DNA of 64,000 bases from Streptomyces sp. TRM68367 (GCF_014495685.1 NZ_JACTVI010000011.1:1-64000), one strand, 5' to 3'. Positions 53,140 through 63,490 are shown, numbered from the stretch's first letter. The notes: a model not told the origin generated them from the letters alone. A program made the numbers and translations.

Positions 53140-54003
53140 ATGGACGATCATCGGGAGCTGCGGCTGTTCCTGCATCTCGCGCAGACGCTGAATTTCGGCC
53201 GGACGAGCCTGGACTGCCATGTCAGCCCGGCGACGCTGACCCGGACCGTGCAGCGGCTGGAGGCGGAGCTGGGGCACCGGCTGTTCGACCGGGGGCCGCG
53301 CGGGGTGTCGCTGACCGCGCAGGGCCGCCGGTTCCGGGAATACGCCGTCCAGGCACTGGAGTTGTGGCGCGCCTACCGTGAGGAGCATCCCGACCCGGCC
53401 CAACTCACCGGCCGGCTGGCCCTGTTCGCCACGGTGACGGCCTGCCAGGCGCTGCTGCCCGGCCTGCTGGCCCCGTTCCGGGCCGCCCACCCGCAGGTGC
53501 GGCTCGATCTGCGCACCGGTGACGCGGCGGCGGCGCTGGCCCGGCTGGACGAGGGCGAGGTCGACGCGGCCGTGGCAGGGATCCCGGCGCGGCTGCCGGG
53601 GGCGCTGGTGAGCCGGACGGTCGCGGTGACCGAACTGGTCCTCGTCACCGCCCGGGACCGTCCCGGCCCCGGCCTCGACGGGCCGTTCGTCCTCCCGCAC
53701 CGCGGGCTGGTCCGCGAGGCCGCCGACCGCTGGTTCCGGGCGCGCGGCACCGTACCCGACGTGGCGTGCGAGCCCGACGGCCACGAGGGGCTGCTGACCC
53801 TGGTCGCCCTGGGCTGCGGCACGGGCGTCGTGCCGCGGCTCGTCCTGGAGCACAGCGCGGTACGCGACCGGCTGACGGCGCTGCCGGCCGATCCGGCGCC
53901 GGAGCCGTTCCCGATCGGGCTGTGCGTACGGCGGGCGGATCTGCGGCGGCCGTTGGTGGCGGCGCTGTGGAGCAGCGCGCTCTCCTCCACGGCCACCAGC
54001 TGA
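53140..54003 (+). CDS. IlvY-like LysR-family regulator
   Basis: 287 residues. The winged helix LRLFLHLAQTLNFGRTSLDC, HVSPATLTRTVQRLEAELGHRLFDRG and the effector domain (TGDAAAALARLDEGEVDAAVAGIPARLPGA, VPDVACEPDGHEGLLTLVALGCGTGVVPRLVLEHS) align in order with E. coli IlvY as I recall it. IlvY activates ilvC in response to acetolactate or acetohydroxybutyrate. Here it is divergent from a class II reductoisomerase, the same pairing as enterobacterial ilvY-ilvC. That combination is unexpected in Streptomyces. ATG 53140 has AGGGGAAGGG about 9 bases upstream. Confidence 0.9.
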   Translation: MDDHRELRLFLHLAQTLNFGRTSLDCHVSPATLTRTVQRLEAELGHRLFDRGPRGVSLTAQGRRFREYAVQALELWRAYREEHPDPAQLTGRLALFATVTACQALLPGLLAPFRAAHPQVRLDLRTGDAAAALARLDEGEVDAAVAGIPARLPGALVSRTVAVTELVLVTARDRPGPGLDGPFVLPHRGLVREAADRWFRARGTVPDVACEPDGHEGLLTLVALGCGTGVVPRLVLEHSAVRDRLTALPADPAPEPFPIGLCVRRADLRRPLVAALWSSALSSTATS

Positions 54004-54131
54004 TCGGCGACGTGGCCGGGTCCGGCGGATCAGCCGGGGCGGCTCAGGCGGGCAGGGCGCGTCGGCGATCGGGGCGCAGTCGGACGCGGATCCTGGAAGC
54101 CGCCGACGAGGGGTGACCGGCTAGGGCAGCC

Positions 54132-55370
54132 CTAGGTGAGCGCTCCCAGCGGATCGTCCAGCACCGGCTGCCAGGCCAGTTCCGCCGCGCCGACCAGGCT
54201 GTTGTGGTCGAGGGTGCAGGCCAGGATGGCGATGCCGCCGCTCTGGCCCCACAGGCTGCGGTCGGCGACGACCGCGCGCAGCCGGTCGGGGTCGGCGTCC
54301 AGGAGGGTGCTGTGGAGGCCCCCCAGGATGATGCGGTCCGGGTTGAGGATGTTGACCAGTCCGGCCAGGCCCAGGCCGAGGCGGTCGATGAGCGTCTCGG
54401 TGGCGGTGCGGACGGCCGGGTCGTCGTAGTGGTGGCGGATCAGGTCGTCGGCCTGGCGCAGCAGCGACACCTCGGGGCCGGGCTCGCGGCCCGCCGCCGT
54501 GAGGAGGGCCAGCGGGTCGGCCTCGACGTCGAGGCAGCCGCGGCTGCCGCAGTGGCAGGGGCGGCCCTCGGGGTTGACGGTGAGGTGGCCGACCTCCAGG
54601 GCGAGGCCCGAGCTGCCGGTGTGCAGGCGGCCGTCGAGGACGAGCGCGCCGCCGACGCCGCGGTGCCCGGTGGCCACGCACAGCAGGTCGCGGGCGCCGC
54701 GCCCGGCACCGTGCCGGTGCTCGGCGAGGGCGACGAGGTTGACGTCGTTCGCGGCGAAGACGGGGCCGTCGAGGCCGGCCGCGCGCACCTGCTCGGCGAA
54801 GATCGCCCGCACCGGCGCGCCCGCGGGCCAGGCCAGGTGCAGCGGATTCAGGGCCAGGCCCTCGGGTTCCGCCACCGCGGACGGTACGGCGAGTCCGGCG
54901 CCCACGCACCGCCGCCCGGTTTCCCGCAGCAGCGCGGCGCCGGCCTCGACGACGGAGCGAAGCACCTTCGCCGGGTCCGGGTCGACGATCTCGCAGCCCG
55001 GCGTGGTGGCGACGATCCGCCCGCCGAGCCCGACCAGCGCCGCCCGGAAACCGTCGGCGTGCACCTGCGCGGCGAGCGCGACGGGCCCGTCCTCGGCGAC
55101 CGCGAGCCGGTGCGAGGGGCGGCCCTGTACGCCGGCCCCGGCACCGGGCCGGGCGTCGACGCGGATCAGGTCGAGCGCCTCCAGTTCGGCGGCGACCGCA
55201 CCGGCGGTGGCGCGGGTGACCCCGAGTTCGGCGGTGAGCACGGCCCGGGTGGGCGCGCGCCCGGTGTGCACGAGTTCCAGCGCGGGGCCGAGCGCGCCGC
55301 GCCCGCGGTCGAGCCGCGTCCGTGAGGTGGTCCCTTCCCCCGCCGTCCGGGGGTCCGCCTTGCCACTCAT
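54132..55370 (-). CDS. ROK-family transcriptional regulator (NagC/XylR-like)
   Basis: 412 residues. The N-terminal winged helix (ALELVHTGRAPTRAVLTAEL, GVTRATAGAVAAELEALDLI) is followed by an ROK fold with FAANDVNLVALAEHRHG, GVGGALVLDGRLHTGSSGLA, EVGHLTVNPEG and the zinc-binding CHCGSRGCLDVEA near 276-288. Such repressors sense sugars or amino sugars. No sugar operon is next to it, so its target is unknown. It is a single gene between the LysR and AlkB genes; a small ctaggg/ccctag hairpin (54121-54135) overlaps its stop. Confidence 0.93.
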   Translation of the reverse strand: MSGKADPRTAGEGTTSRTRLDRGRGALGPALELVHTGRAPTRAVLTAELGVTRATAGAVAAELEALDLIRVDARPGAGAGVQGRPSHRLAVAEDGPVALAAQVHADGFRAALVGLGGRIVATTPGCEIVDPDPAKVLRSVVEAGAALLRETGRRCVGAGLAVPSAVAEPEGLALNPLHLAWPAGAPVRAIFAEQVRAAGLDGPVFAANDVNLVALAEHRHGAGRGARDLLCVATGHRGVGGALVLDGRLHTGSSGLALEVGHLTVNPEGRPCHCGSRGCLDVEADPLALLTAAGREPGPEVSLLRQADDLIRHHYDDPAVRTATETLIDRLGLGLAGLVNILNPDRIILGGLHSTLLDADPDRLRAVVADRSLWGQSGGIAILACTLDHNSLVGAAELAWQPVLDDPLGALT

Positions 55371-55406
55371 GCCGGGAAGTCTCCCATGTCCGCGGGGACG
55401 GCGGCC

Positions 55407-56057
55407 CTACAGGCCGCTGACCCTCAGCGTGATGTTCAGCCGCCCCTTCAGCCCCAACCGCGCTGGTGCCGTGCCCGCGTGCACGCGCGGCACCCCGTGG
55501 TGGGCGAGCCGGGACTCGCCGCCGAAGACGAACAGGTCGCCGCTGCGCAGCTCGACGTCCGTGTAGGGGCGGGTGCGGGTCTCGGGATTGCCGAAGCGGA
55601 AGACGCAGGTGTCACCGAGGCTCAGCGACACCACGGGCGCGTCGGACTTCTCGTCGCTGTCGCGGTGCATGCCCATGCGGGCGTCGCCGTCGTAGAAGTT
55701 GATCAGTGCGATGTCGTACGCCGCTCCCCGCGCCGCCGCCGGCCCGAGCGCGTCGGTCACCGCGCCGCGGCCCAGCTCGCCCAGCCAGGCCGGGAACGGT
55801 TTGACCGGGGCACCGTCGCCGTCGACGACGGTGCGGGCGTAGGCGTACGGGTACCAGTGCCAGCCGAGGCACACCTGCCGGGCGGTCATGGTGCCGCCGC
55901 CGGGGGTGTGCACCGTGCGCAGTCCGGCCGGCGGGCGCGCCCACTCCCGGCAGGCCGCCAGCAGCTCGCGCTGGCGGTCCGCGGCCAGCCAGTCCGGCAC
56001 ATGGACGGCGCCGGGGGCGACCTCGGTGCGGGACCTGGGAAACAGCTCGGCGTCCAT
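55407..56057 (-). CDS. AlkB-like 2-oxoglutarate/Fe(II) dioxygenase
   Basis: 216 residues; oxidatively removes alkyl lesions from nucleic acid bases. Iron ligands appear in GMHRDSDEKS (HxD near 131) and LAHHGVPR near 186; the 2-oxoglutarate-binding arginines are in RLNITLRVSG. TPGGGTMTARQVCLGWHWYPY matches the substrate lid. ATG 56057 begins MDAELFPRSR; ATG 56066 three codons earlier is possible because GGAGG sits between them. It is divergent from the RlmG-like gene. Confidence 0.9.
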   Translation of the reverse strand: MDAELFPRSRTEVAPGAVHVPDWLAADRQRELLAACREWARPPAGLRTVHTPGGGTMTARQVCLGWHWYPYAYARTVVDGDGAPVKPFPAWLGELGRGAVTDALGPAAARGAAYDIALINFYDGDARMGMHRDSDEKSDAPVVSLSLGDTCVFRFGNPETRTRPYTDVELRSGDLFVFGGESRLAHHGVPRVHAGTAPARLGLKGRLNITLRVSGL

Positions 56058-56130
56058 GCCTCCCATCCTGCCCGACCCCGGTTCCCGACCTGCCCGACGT
56101 GAGCTGCGGCTCCGCTAGCCTGGTCGCACG

Positions 56131-57276
56131 ATGAACGACCGTATGACGACGCCGTGGGGCGACGTGGCGCCGGCCCGCTTCCCCGCGGACCCGCGTGACC
56201 GGCTGCGCGCCTGGGACGCCTCCGACGAGTACCTCCTGGCCCATCTCGCGGCCGAGGGGGTGGCGCTGTCCGGCACGGTCGTGGTGCTCGGCGACCGCTG
56301 GGGCGCGCTGGTCACGGCGCTGGCGGCGCACCGGCCGGTGCAGATCACCGACTCCCACCTCGCGCAGGAGGCGACCTGCGCCAATCTCGCCCGGCACGGT
56401 GTCGGGCCCGGCGCGGTGCGGCTGCTCACCACGCAGGATCCGCCGCCCGACCGGATCGACGTCCTGCTGGTGCGGGTGCCGAAGAGCCTGGCGCTGCTGG
56501 AGGACCAGTTGCTGCGGCTCGCGCCCGCAGTGCACGCGGGGACGGTGATCGTCGGCACCGGCATGGTGAAGGAGATCCACACCTCGACGCTCCAGCTGTT
56601 CGAGCGGATCCTCGGACCGACGCGGACCTCGCTCGCCCGCAAGAAGGCCCGGCTGATCCTCTGCACCCCGGACCCGTCGCCGGCGCGGCCCGCCAACCCC
56701 TGGCCGTACGAGTACCCCCTGCCCGACGGCATCGGCCCGGTCTCGGGGCGGACCGTCGTCAACCACGCGGGCGTCTTCTGCGCCGACCGTCTCGACATCG
56801 GCACCCGCTTCTTCCTCCAGCACCTGCCCGCCACGCGCGCGGGTCAGCGGGTGGTGGACCTCGGCTGCGGCAACGGTGTCGTGGGGACGGCGGTGGCGCT
56901 GGCCTCCGCCGAGGCCGAGGTGCTGTTCGTCGACGAGTCGTTCCAGGCCGTGGCCTCGGCGGAGGCGACGTACAAGGCGAACGGCGTGCCGGGGCATGCC
57001 GAGTTCCGGGTCGGGGACGGGCTCGCGGGGGTGCCGGACGGCAGTGTCGACGTCGTGCTGAACAATCCGCCGTTCCATTCGCATCAGGCGACCACCGACG
57101 CCACGGCCTGGCGGATGTTCACCGGGGCGCGGCGGGCGCTGCGGCCGGGCGGCGAGCTGTGGGTGATCGGCAACCGGCATCTCGGCTACCACGTGAAGCT
57201 GCGGCGGCTGTTCGGCAACAGTCGCGTGGTCGCCAGCGACCCGAAGTTCGTGGTGCTGAGGGCCGTCAAGCGGTAG
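56131..57276 (+). CDS. RlmG/RsmC-type N2-guanine rRNA methyltransferase
   Basis: 381 residues with a duplicated methyltransferase architecture. The degenerate N-terminal half (VVVLGDRWGALVTALAAHRP, IDVLLVRVPKSLALLEDQL) and an active C-terminal SAM domain with VVDLGCGNGVVGT near 244, VLFVDESFQAVASAE and NNPPFHSHQATT near 311 (the NPPF motif binds the target guanine). This is the RlmG/RsmC family, which modifies 23S or 16S rRNA guanines. ATG 56131 is the start; an internal ATG 56143 is possible. Confidence 0.92.
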   Translation: MNDRMTTPWGDVAPARFPADPRDRLRAWDASDEYLLAHLAAEGVALSGTVVVLGDRWGALVTALAAHRPVQITDSHLAQEATCANLARHGVGPGAVRLLTTQDPPPDRIDVLLVRVPKSLALLEDQLLRLAPAVHAGTVIVGTGMVKEIHTSTLQLFERILGPTRTSLARKKARLILCTPDPSPARPANPWPYEYPLPDGIGPVSGRTVVNHAGVFCADRLDIGTRFFLQHLPATRAGQRVVDLGCGNGVVGTAVALASAEAEVLFVDESFQAVASAEATYKANGVPGHAEFRVGDGLAGVPDGSVDVVLNNPPFHSHQATTDATAWRMFTGARRALRPGGELWVIGNRHLGYHVKLRRLFGNSRVVASDPKFVVLRAVKR

Positions 57277-57288
57277 CCCCCGGGGCTC

Positions 57289-57546
57289 TCATCCCGCGAT
57301 CCGCTCGAGGGCCGACCGCAGGATCCGGCGCCGTACGGCGTCGGCGACCGTGAGGCCGGCCCGGTGGCTGAGCGCGTAGGCGGCGAGCCGCAGCAGGAAG
57401 GCGGCGACCGCCGTGGCCACGGTGACCGCGACCCAGGCCCGCACCGTGGCCGGCGCAGCGTCCCTCTCGGCCGCGGCGCCGGCGATGGCCCGGATCCCGG
57501 CGAAGGGGACCAGGCCGGCCGCCGTGGCGACGGACTGCAGGGCTCG
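57289..57546 (-). pseudogene. ABC transporter permease N-terminal remnant
   Basis: The last ~85 residues of a leftward frame (LQSVATAAGLVPFAGIRAIAG, VRAWVAVTVATAVAAFLLRL, YALSHRAGLTVADAVRRRIL) look like the first two helices of an ABC exporter half-transporter. It ends at 57289 without the rest of the membrane and ATPase domains. No start codon or ribosome site precedes it. A relic. Confidence 0.45.
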
Positions 57547-57837
57547 TCTCGCTCGGGTTCGACGTCGACGAGGCGGTGCTCGCCGTCGACGCCGTGCTCG
57601 ACCTGGTCCACGACGGCGCCCAGCAGGTGGCCCGGCTGCGCGACCAGGACGACCCCGAGCGGCTGTCCCCGGCGATGGCCGCCTCGCTCGCGCAGTACCC
57701 CCCCGCACGTCCGCGCCGCCGTGGAACGCATCGTCGACGCGCCCCGCGCCCACTTGTGGCGCAAGCTCACGGTGGTCCTGGACGGCCTGGCCGCGCGTCA
57801 GCCCAGTCCGTCGGCCGCGGCACCGGACGCCGGGTGA
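57547..57837 (+). pseudogene. TetR-type regulator C-terminal remnant with frameshift
   Basis: LVSLGFDVDEAVLAVDAVLD and QQVARLRDQDDPERLSPAMA, then after a shift in a seven-C run (57698-57704) HVRAAVERIVDAPRAHLWRK to TGA 57837. The helical, acidic pattern is like a TetR C-terminal domain; the DNA-binding part is absent. It lies back to back with the ABC relic, so both may descend from one divergent regulator-exporter pair. The 3' end overlaps the aldolase gene by 40 bp. Confidence 0.4.
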
Positions 57838-58733
57838 GCCGGAGCCGTTCCTGTACGGCCGGTGCGCAGCACGCCGATGAGCCGCGCCACGGCGTCCGCC
57901 ATCGCCTCCCGACCGACGGCGAGGTACGCACGCGGGTCCACCACATCGGGGCAGGCGGCGAGGAACTCCCGCAGCGCACCGGTCATCGCCACGTTCAGCG
58001 CCGTACCGATGTTGACCTTGGCGATGCCGCCCGCGACGGCCGCGGCCAGTTCGCCGTCCGGGACGCCGGAGGAGCCGTGCAGGACGAGCGGTACGTCCAG
58101 CGCGCCGGACAGGCGGGCGAGGAGGGCGTGGTCGAGGGCGGCGGTGCGGGTGGTCATGGCGTGCACGCTGCCGATGGCCACGGCCAGGGCGTCCACACCG
58201 GAGGCGGCGACGAAGGCACGGGCCTCGGCGGGGTCGGTACGGGCGCCGGGCGCGTGGGCGTCCAGCGGCGGTCGCGCGGCACTCTCCCGCCCACCCGGCC
58301 CGGCCTTGCCGCCGATCTGCCCCAACTCTGCCTCGATCCACAGCCCTTGACCATGCGCCCAGTCAACGGCGGCGGTCGTCGCGGCGAGATTCTCCGCGTA
58401 CGGCAGCCGCGCCGCGTCGTACATCACGGAGCTGAACCCCGCGTCCGGGGCCTGCCGCAGCAGGGTGTCGCTCTGCACGTGGTCGAGGTGCAACGCGACG
58501 GGTACAGCTGCGTGTTCGGCCGCGGCAACGGTGGCGCGGGCGAGCGGGAGCAGCCGTCCGTGGCGGAACTTGACGGCGTTCTCGCTCACCTGGAGGACTA
58601 CGGGTGCGTCCGCCGCCTCGGCGCCGGCGATGACGGCCTCGACGTGCTCCAGCGTGATGATGTTGAAGGAGGCGACGGCGGAGCGGTCCGCGGCGGCGCG
58701 GGTGACGAGCTCGCCCGTGGTCATGAGGGGCAC
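57798..58733 (-). CDS. Class II fructose/tagatose-bisphosphate aldolase (GatY/KbaY-like)
   Basis: 311 residues. Zinc ligands in ALHLDHVQSD near 81-84, IGSVHAMTT and LVLHGSSGVPDGEL; IAKVNIGTALNVAMT near the C-terminus is the phosphate-binding segment. The N-terminus MPLMTTGELVTRA with ASFNIITLEH matches GatY/KbaY. GTG 58733 has GGAG 5 bases upstream. It would cleave tagatose-1,6-bisphosphate or a related ketose bisphosphate to triose phosphates. The 17-bp gap from the SIS isomerase gene indicates an operon that mirrors the aga (amino-galactose) pathway. The C-terminal ~20 residues are low complexity and overlap a relic. Confidence 0.9.
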   Translation of the reverse strand: MPLMTTGELVTRAAADRSAVASFNIITLEHVEAVIAGAEAADAPVVLQVSENAVKFRHGRLLPLARATVAAAEHAAVPVALHLDHVQSDTLLRQAPDAGFSSVMYDAARLPYAENLAATTAAVDWAHGQGLWIEAELGQIGGKAGPGGRESAARPPLDAHAPGARTDPAEARAFVAASGVDALAVAIGSVHAMTTRTAALDHALLARLSGALDVPLVLHGSSGVPDGELAAAVAGGIAKVNIGTALNVAMTGALREFLAACPDVVDPRAYLAVGREAMADAVARLIGVLRTGRTGTAPAHPASGAAADGLG

Positions 58734-58749
58734 GGCATCTCCAGTCGGG

Positions 58750-59631
58750 TCAGGGCGTGAGAACGACCGAGCGGGTGAGGTGGCGGGGCCGGTCCGGGTC
58801 GAGGCCGCGGGCCGCGGCGACGGCGACGGCGAGCCGCTGGACGCGGACGAGTTCGGCGAGCGGATCGAGGTCCCTGTGGATCCACCGCCCACCGGTGGCG
58901 CGCACCTGCTCGGCGAGCCCGTCGGGCGCGTCGCCGAGCATCCAGGTCGCCGTGCCGCGGGTGGTGATGCTGATGGGGCCGTGCCGGTACTCCATCGCCG
59001 GGTATGCCTCCGTCCAGGACAGCGCGGCCTCGCGCATCTTCAGCCCGGACTCGTTCGCCAGCCCCACCGTCCAGTCGCGGCCGAGGAAGGTGAACTGTGT
59101 GCAGTCGACCAGTCCTTCGGGCAGCGGTGCCTCGAGGGCGGTGCGGGCGTCGGCGACGGCTGACTCGGGGTGCCGGCCCAGGTGGGCGCGCAGCAGGGTG
59201 AGGGCCGTCGTGGCGAACCGGGTCTGGACGACGGACTGTTCGTCCGCGAAGTCCAGCACCACGACGTCGTCGGCGGTCTCCATGACGGGCGTGCGCGGGT
59301 CGGCGGTGATCGCGGTCGTGCGGATCGTCCCGGTCAACTGTCGCAGAAGGTCGAGGACTTCGGTCGTCGTACCGGAGCGCGTGAGCGCGACGACACGGTC
59401 GTACGCCCGCCCCTTCGGGAACTCGGAGGCGGCGAAGGCATCCGTCTCCCCCTGCCCCGCCCCCTCCCGCAGCGCGGCGGCGGCCTGCGCCATGAAGTAC
59501 GACGTGCCGCAGCCGACCAGCGCGACGCGCTCCCCCGGTGCCGGCAGCACCGCGCCGTGCTCGGCGGCCAGCGACGTGGCGCGCGTCCAGCACTCGGGCT
59601 GGCTGTTCAGCTCGTCCTCGACATGCGTCAT
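58750..59631 (-). CDS. SIS-domain sugar isomerase/deaminase (AgaS-like)
   Basis: 293 residues with two SIS domains: VALVGCGTSYFMAQAAAAL, VALTRSGTTTEVLDLLRQ (the SGTT phosphosugar loop) and FLGRDWTVGLANESGLKMRE, EYRHGPISI in the second. The AgaS-like group converts galactosamine-6-phosphate (or a similar keto-amino sugar) to tagatose-6-phosphate and ammonia. ATG 59631 has GGAGGT about 10 bases upstream; ATG 59640 is an alternative. It is first in the isomerase-aldolase operon and divergent from a DeoR gene. A tagatose-6-phosphate kinase and transporter are not in the window. Confidence 0.87.
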   Translation of the reverse strand: MTHVEDELNSQPECWTRATSLAAEHGAVLPAPGERVALVGCGTSYFMAQAAAALREGAGQGETDAFAASEFPKGRAYDRVVALTRSGTTTEVLDLLRQLTGTIRTTAITADPRTPVMETADDVVVLDFADEQSVVQTRFATTALTLLRAHLGRHPESAVADARTALEAPLPEGLVDCTQFTFLGRDWTVGLANESGLKMREAALSWTEAYPAMEYRHGPISITTRGTATWMLGDAPDGLAEQVRATGGRWIHRDLDPLAELVRVQRLAVAVAAARGLDPDRPRHLTRSVVLTP

Positions 59632-59650
59632 GCCCCACATACCTCCAGAA

Positions 59651-59694
59651 TTGATTGTTCGTGCAAGATATAGCGGCATTCCGAGCATAATCAA
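59651..59694. promoter_or_regulatory. DeoR-type operator in the divergent region
   Basis: ttgatt (59651-59656) and aatcaa (59689-59694) form an inverted pair. Read on each strand they continue as TTGATTGTTCGTGC and CTTGATTATGCTCG, that is TTGATTRTKC boxes. The segment is markedly AT-rich and lies between the SIS gene start (59631) and the DeoR start (59756). Confidence 0.68.
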
Positions 59695-59755
59695 GCATCG
59701 CTCAGGGAGATAGGGTCGCCGAAGATCGAGGCGGATTCGGGGAACGGAGGTGCGG

Positions 59756-60535
59756 ATGTCGCGCGACGCCCGCTGGAAGGCGCTGCTGGAACTGCTCGTC
59801 GAGCGCGGCCGGCTGGACGTCGAGGAGGCCGCCGCCGAGCTGGCGGTGTCGGCCGCGACGATCCGCCGCGACTTCGACCGGCTCGCCGAGCAGCAGATGC
59901 TCGTCCGCACGCGCGGCGGCGCGGTCGTGCACGGGGTGTCGTACGAGCTGCCGTTGCGCTACAAGACGGCCCGCCGCGCCTCCGAGAAGCAGCGCATCGC
60001 CAAGGCGGTGGCGGAGCTCGTCGCGCCCGGCGAGGCGGTGGGGCTGACCGGCGGCACGACGACCACCGAGGTGGCGCGGGCGCTGGCGGTGCGCAGCGAT
60101 CTGGCGTCCGGCTCGCCCGCGCTGACCGTGGTGACGAACGCGCTGAACATCGCCAACGAGCTGGCGGTGCGGCCCCAGTTCAAGATCGTGGTGACCGGCG
60201 GGGTGGCGCGGGCGCAGTCGTACGAGCTCATCGGGCCCCTCGCGGACGGGGTGCTGGGGCAGATCACCCTCGACGTGGCGGTGCTCGGCGTCGTCGCCTT
60301 TGACGTCACGGACGGCGCCGCGGCGCACGACGAGGCGGAGGCCGCGGTCAACCGGCTGCTGTGCGAGCGGGCCGAGCGCGTGGTCGTGGCCGCCGACTCC
60401 AGCAAGCTGGGCCGGCGGGCGTTCGCCCGGATCTGCGCGGCCGAGTCGGTGGACACGCTGGTCACGGACACCGCGGCCACAGCGGCCACGGTGCGGCGGT
60501 TCGAGGAGGCGGGGATCGTCGTCCACACGGTCTGA
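59756..60535 (+). CDS. DeoR-family regulator (AgaR-like)
   Basis: 259 residues: DeoR winged helix (KALLELLVERGRLDVEEAAA, LAVSAATIRRDFDRLAEQQM) and a sugar-phosphate-sensing domain (GLTGGTTTTEVARALAV, VVTNALNIANELAVRPQF, VVTGGVARAQSYELIGPLA, VVAADSSKLGRRAFARI). ATG 59756 has GGAGG 5 bases upstream; GTG 59750 is too close to it. Divergent from the SIS-aldolase operon, which it probably represses until a phosphorylated sugar accumulates. Confidence 0.92.
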   Translation: MSRDARWKALLELLVERGRLDVEEAAAELAVSAATIRRDFDRLAEQQMLVRTRGGAVVHGVSYELPLRYKTARRASEKQRIAKAVAELVAPGEAVGLTGGTTTTEVARALAVRSDLASGSPALTVVTNALNIANELAVRPQFKIVVTGGVARAQSYELIGPLADGVLGQITLDVAVLGVVAFDVTDGAAAHDEAEAAVNRLLCERAERVVVAADSSKLGRRAFARICAAESVDTLVTDTAATAATVRRFEEAGIVVHTV

Positions 60536-60591
60536 TCGCAGACCCGGGCCCCCTCGGCCGTCCGCACTAAGCTGATGCCGAGGAGGCTGCG

Positions 60592-62424
<1,833 letters not shown>

Positions 62425-62427
62425 CGG

Positions 62428-63381
62428 TCAGTGGCCGTGGCCGTCGTCGGCGTGCTCCTGGGTGGTCTCGGCCTGAGGGGCCGCACCTGAGGTCCGGACC
62501 GTGAACGCCGCCGTGTGGACCGTGCCGTCGTGCTTGAAGTCCAGGAACAGGCGGTAGCTGCCGCTGCTGGGTGCCGTGGCCGTGAAGGAGATGTCCGGGC
62601 CGGGCTTGGTGCGCCCGTCGCCGGGTTCGCCGTTGGGGTGGACGTGCAGGTAGGCGAGGTCGCCTGAGCGCAGGGCGACGAGGTGGCCGTAGGCGCCGAG
62701 GTAGGGCTGGAGGTTGGTGACGGGCCTGCCGTCGCGGGAGACCTTCAGCTTCAGTTCGCTCGCCTTGCCCGGGTTCAGGCCGCCCGCCAGCTCGACGTCG
62801 TAGCCGTGGATGCGGGCGGTGGTGTCCGGCGCCGGGAGGTTCTTCGGCTCGTAGGGCCCGGAGGCGGCGAGGTCGGCCCCGAGGGTGAGGTTCTCGGCGT
62901 TCTTCTTCGCCGGGGTGAAGTCGGCGAAGACGCGGTAGCCGCCGGCCTGCGGCAGCTCGACGGGGGTGCTCCAGGTGCCGTCGGCGGCGCGGGTCGGGTG
63001 CAGGTGGCGGTAGGTGGTCAGGTCGCGTGAGGCCACGATGAGGTGGAGTTCCTTCTCGTGTTCGCGCTGGTACGCGGTGACGGCCCGGCCGCCGCTGTCG
63101 CGGACGGTGAAGCGGAGGTCGGCGCGCTCACCGGCCGTGACGCGCGGGGTCCTCAGGTCGAGGGTGTAGCCGCCGTCGGAGATCTGCAGTCCGCCGGCCG
63201 GGGGCGTCTCGTGTGCCGCGTGCCCGCCACCGCTGTCGGGCGCGGGCTTGTCGTGCTCCTCGTCGTGCTTCGGGGCGGGTACCGCGACGACGGGGTCGAG
63301 GCCCTGGCCGACGCCGTAGGCCGTGCCGAAGGTGGCGGCCAGGGCCGCGGCGAACGTGGCGATCTTCAGTCCGGTGTGCAT
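62428..63381 (-). CDS. Secreted or membrane-anchored His-rich protein, copper-responsive
   Basis: 317 residues. An N-terminal signal or anchor (KIATFAAALAATFGTAYGVG) lacks a lipobox cysteine. It is followed by an acidic His-rich patch (PKHDEEHDKPAP, GGHAAHETPP), two or three beta-sandwich domains (LDLRTPRVTAGERADLRFTV, TYRHLHPTRAADGTW, LGAYGHLVALRSGDLAYLHV with HVHP) and a His-rich end (EHADDGHGH). Placed under a CsoR-like operator and divergent from copZ-copA, it is likely an extracytoplasmic copper-binding protein. The name of the family is not known to me. ATG 63381 has GAGGAGTC upstream. Confidence 0.85.
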   Translation of the reverse strand: MHTGLKIATFAAALAATFGTAYGVGQGLDPVVAVPAPKHDEEHDKPAPDSGGGHAAHETPPAGGLQISDGGYTLDLRTPRVTAGERADLRFTVRDSGGRAVTAYQREHEKELHLIVASRDLTTYRHLHPTRAADGTWSTPVELPQAGGYRVFADFTPAKKNAENLTLGADLAASGPYEPKNLPAPDTTARIHGYDVELAGGLNPGKASELKLKVSRDGRPVTNLQPYLGAYGHLVALRSGDLAYLHVHPNGEPGDGRTKPGPDISFTATAPSSGSYRLFLDFKHDGTVHTAAFTVRTSGAAPQAETTQEHADDGHGH

Positions 63382-63443
63382 GGCCGACTCCTCCAGGAAC
63401 CTGGGCCCTCGGGCTCGATGCGGGGGCCTTCACGCACCTCACC

Positions 63444-63460
63444 ATACCCCTAGGGGGTAC
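63444..63460. promoter_or_regulatory. CsoR-like copper operator 1
   Basis: ATACCCCTAGGGGGTAC contains TACCCC-N3-GGGGTA, the G-tract inverted repeat bound by copper-sensing CsoR. It is 63 bp upstream of the His-rich protein start and probably controls that leftward gene. Confidence 0.85.
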
Positions 63461-63490
63461 CAAGTCAAGCCGTCGAGAGGCTTGCATCGA

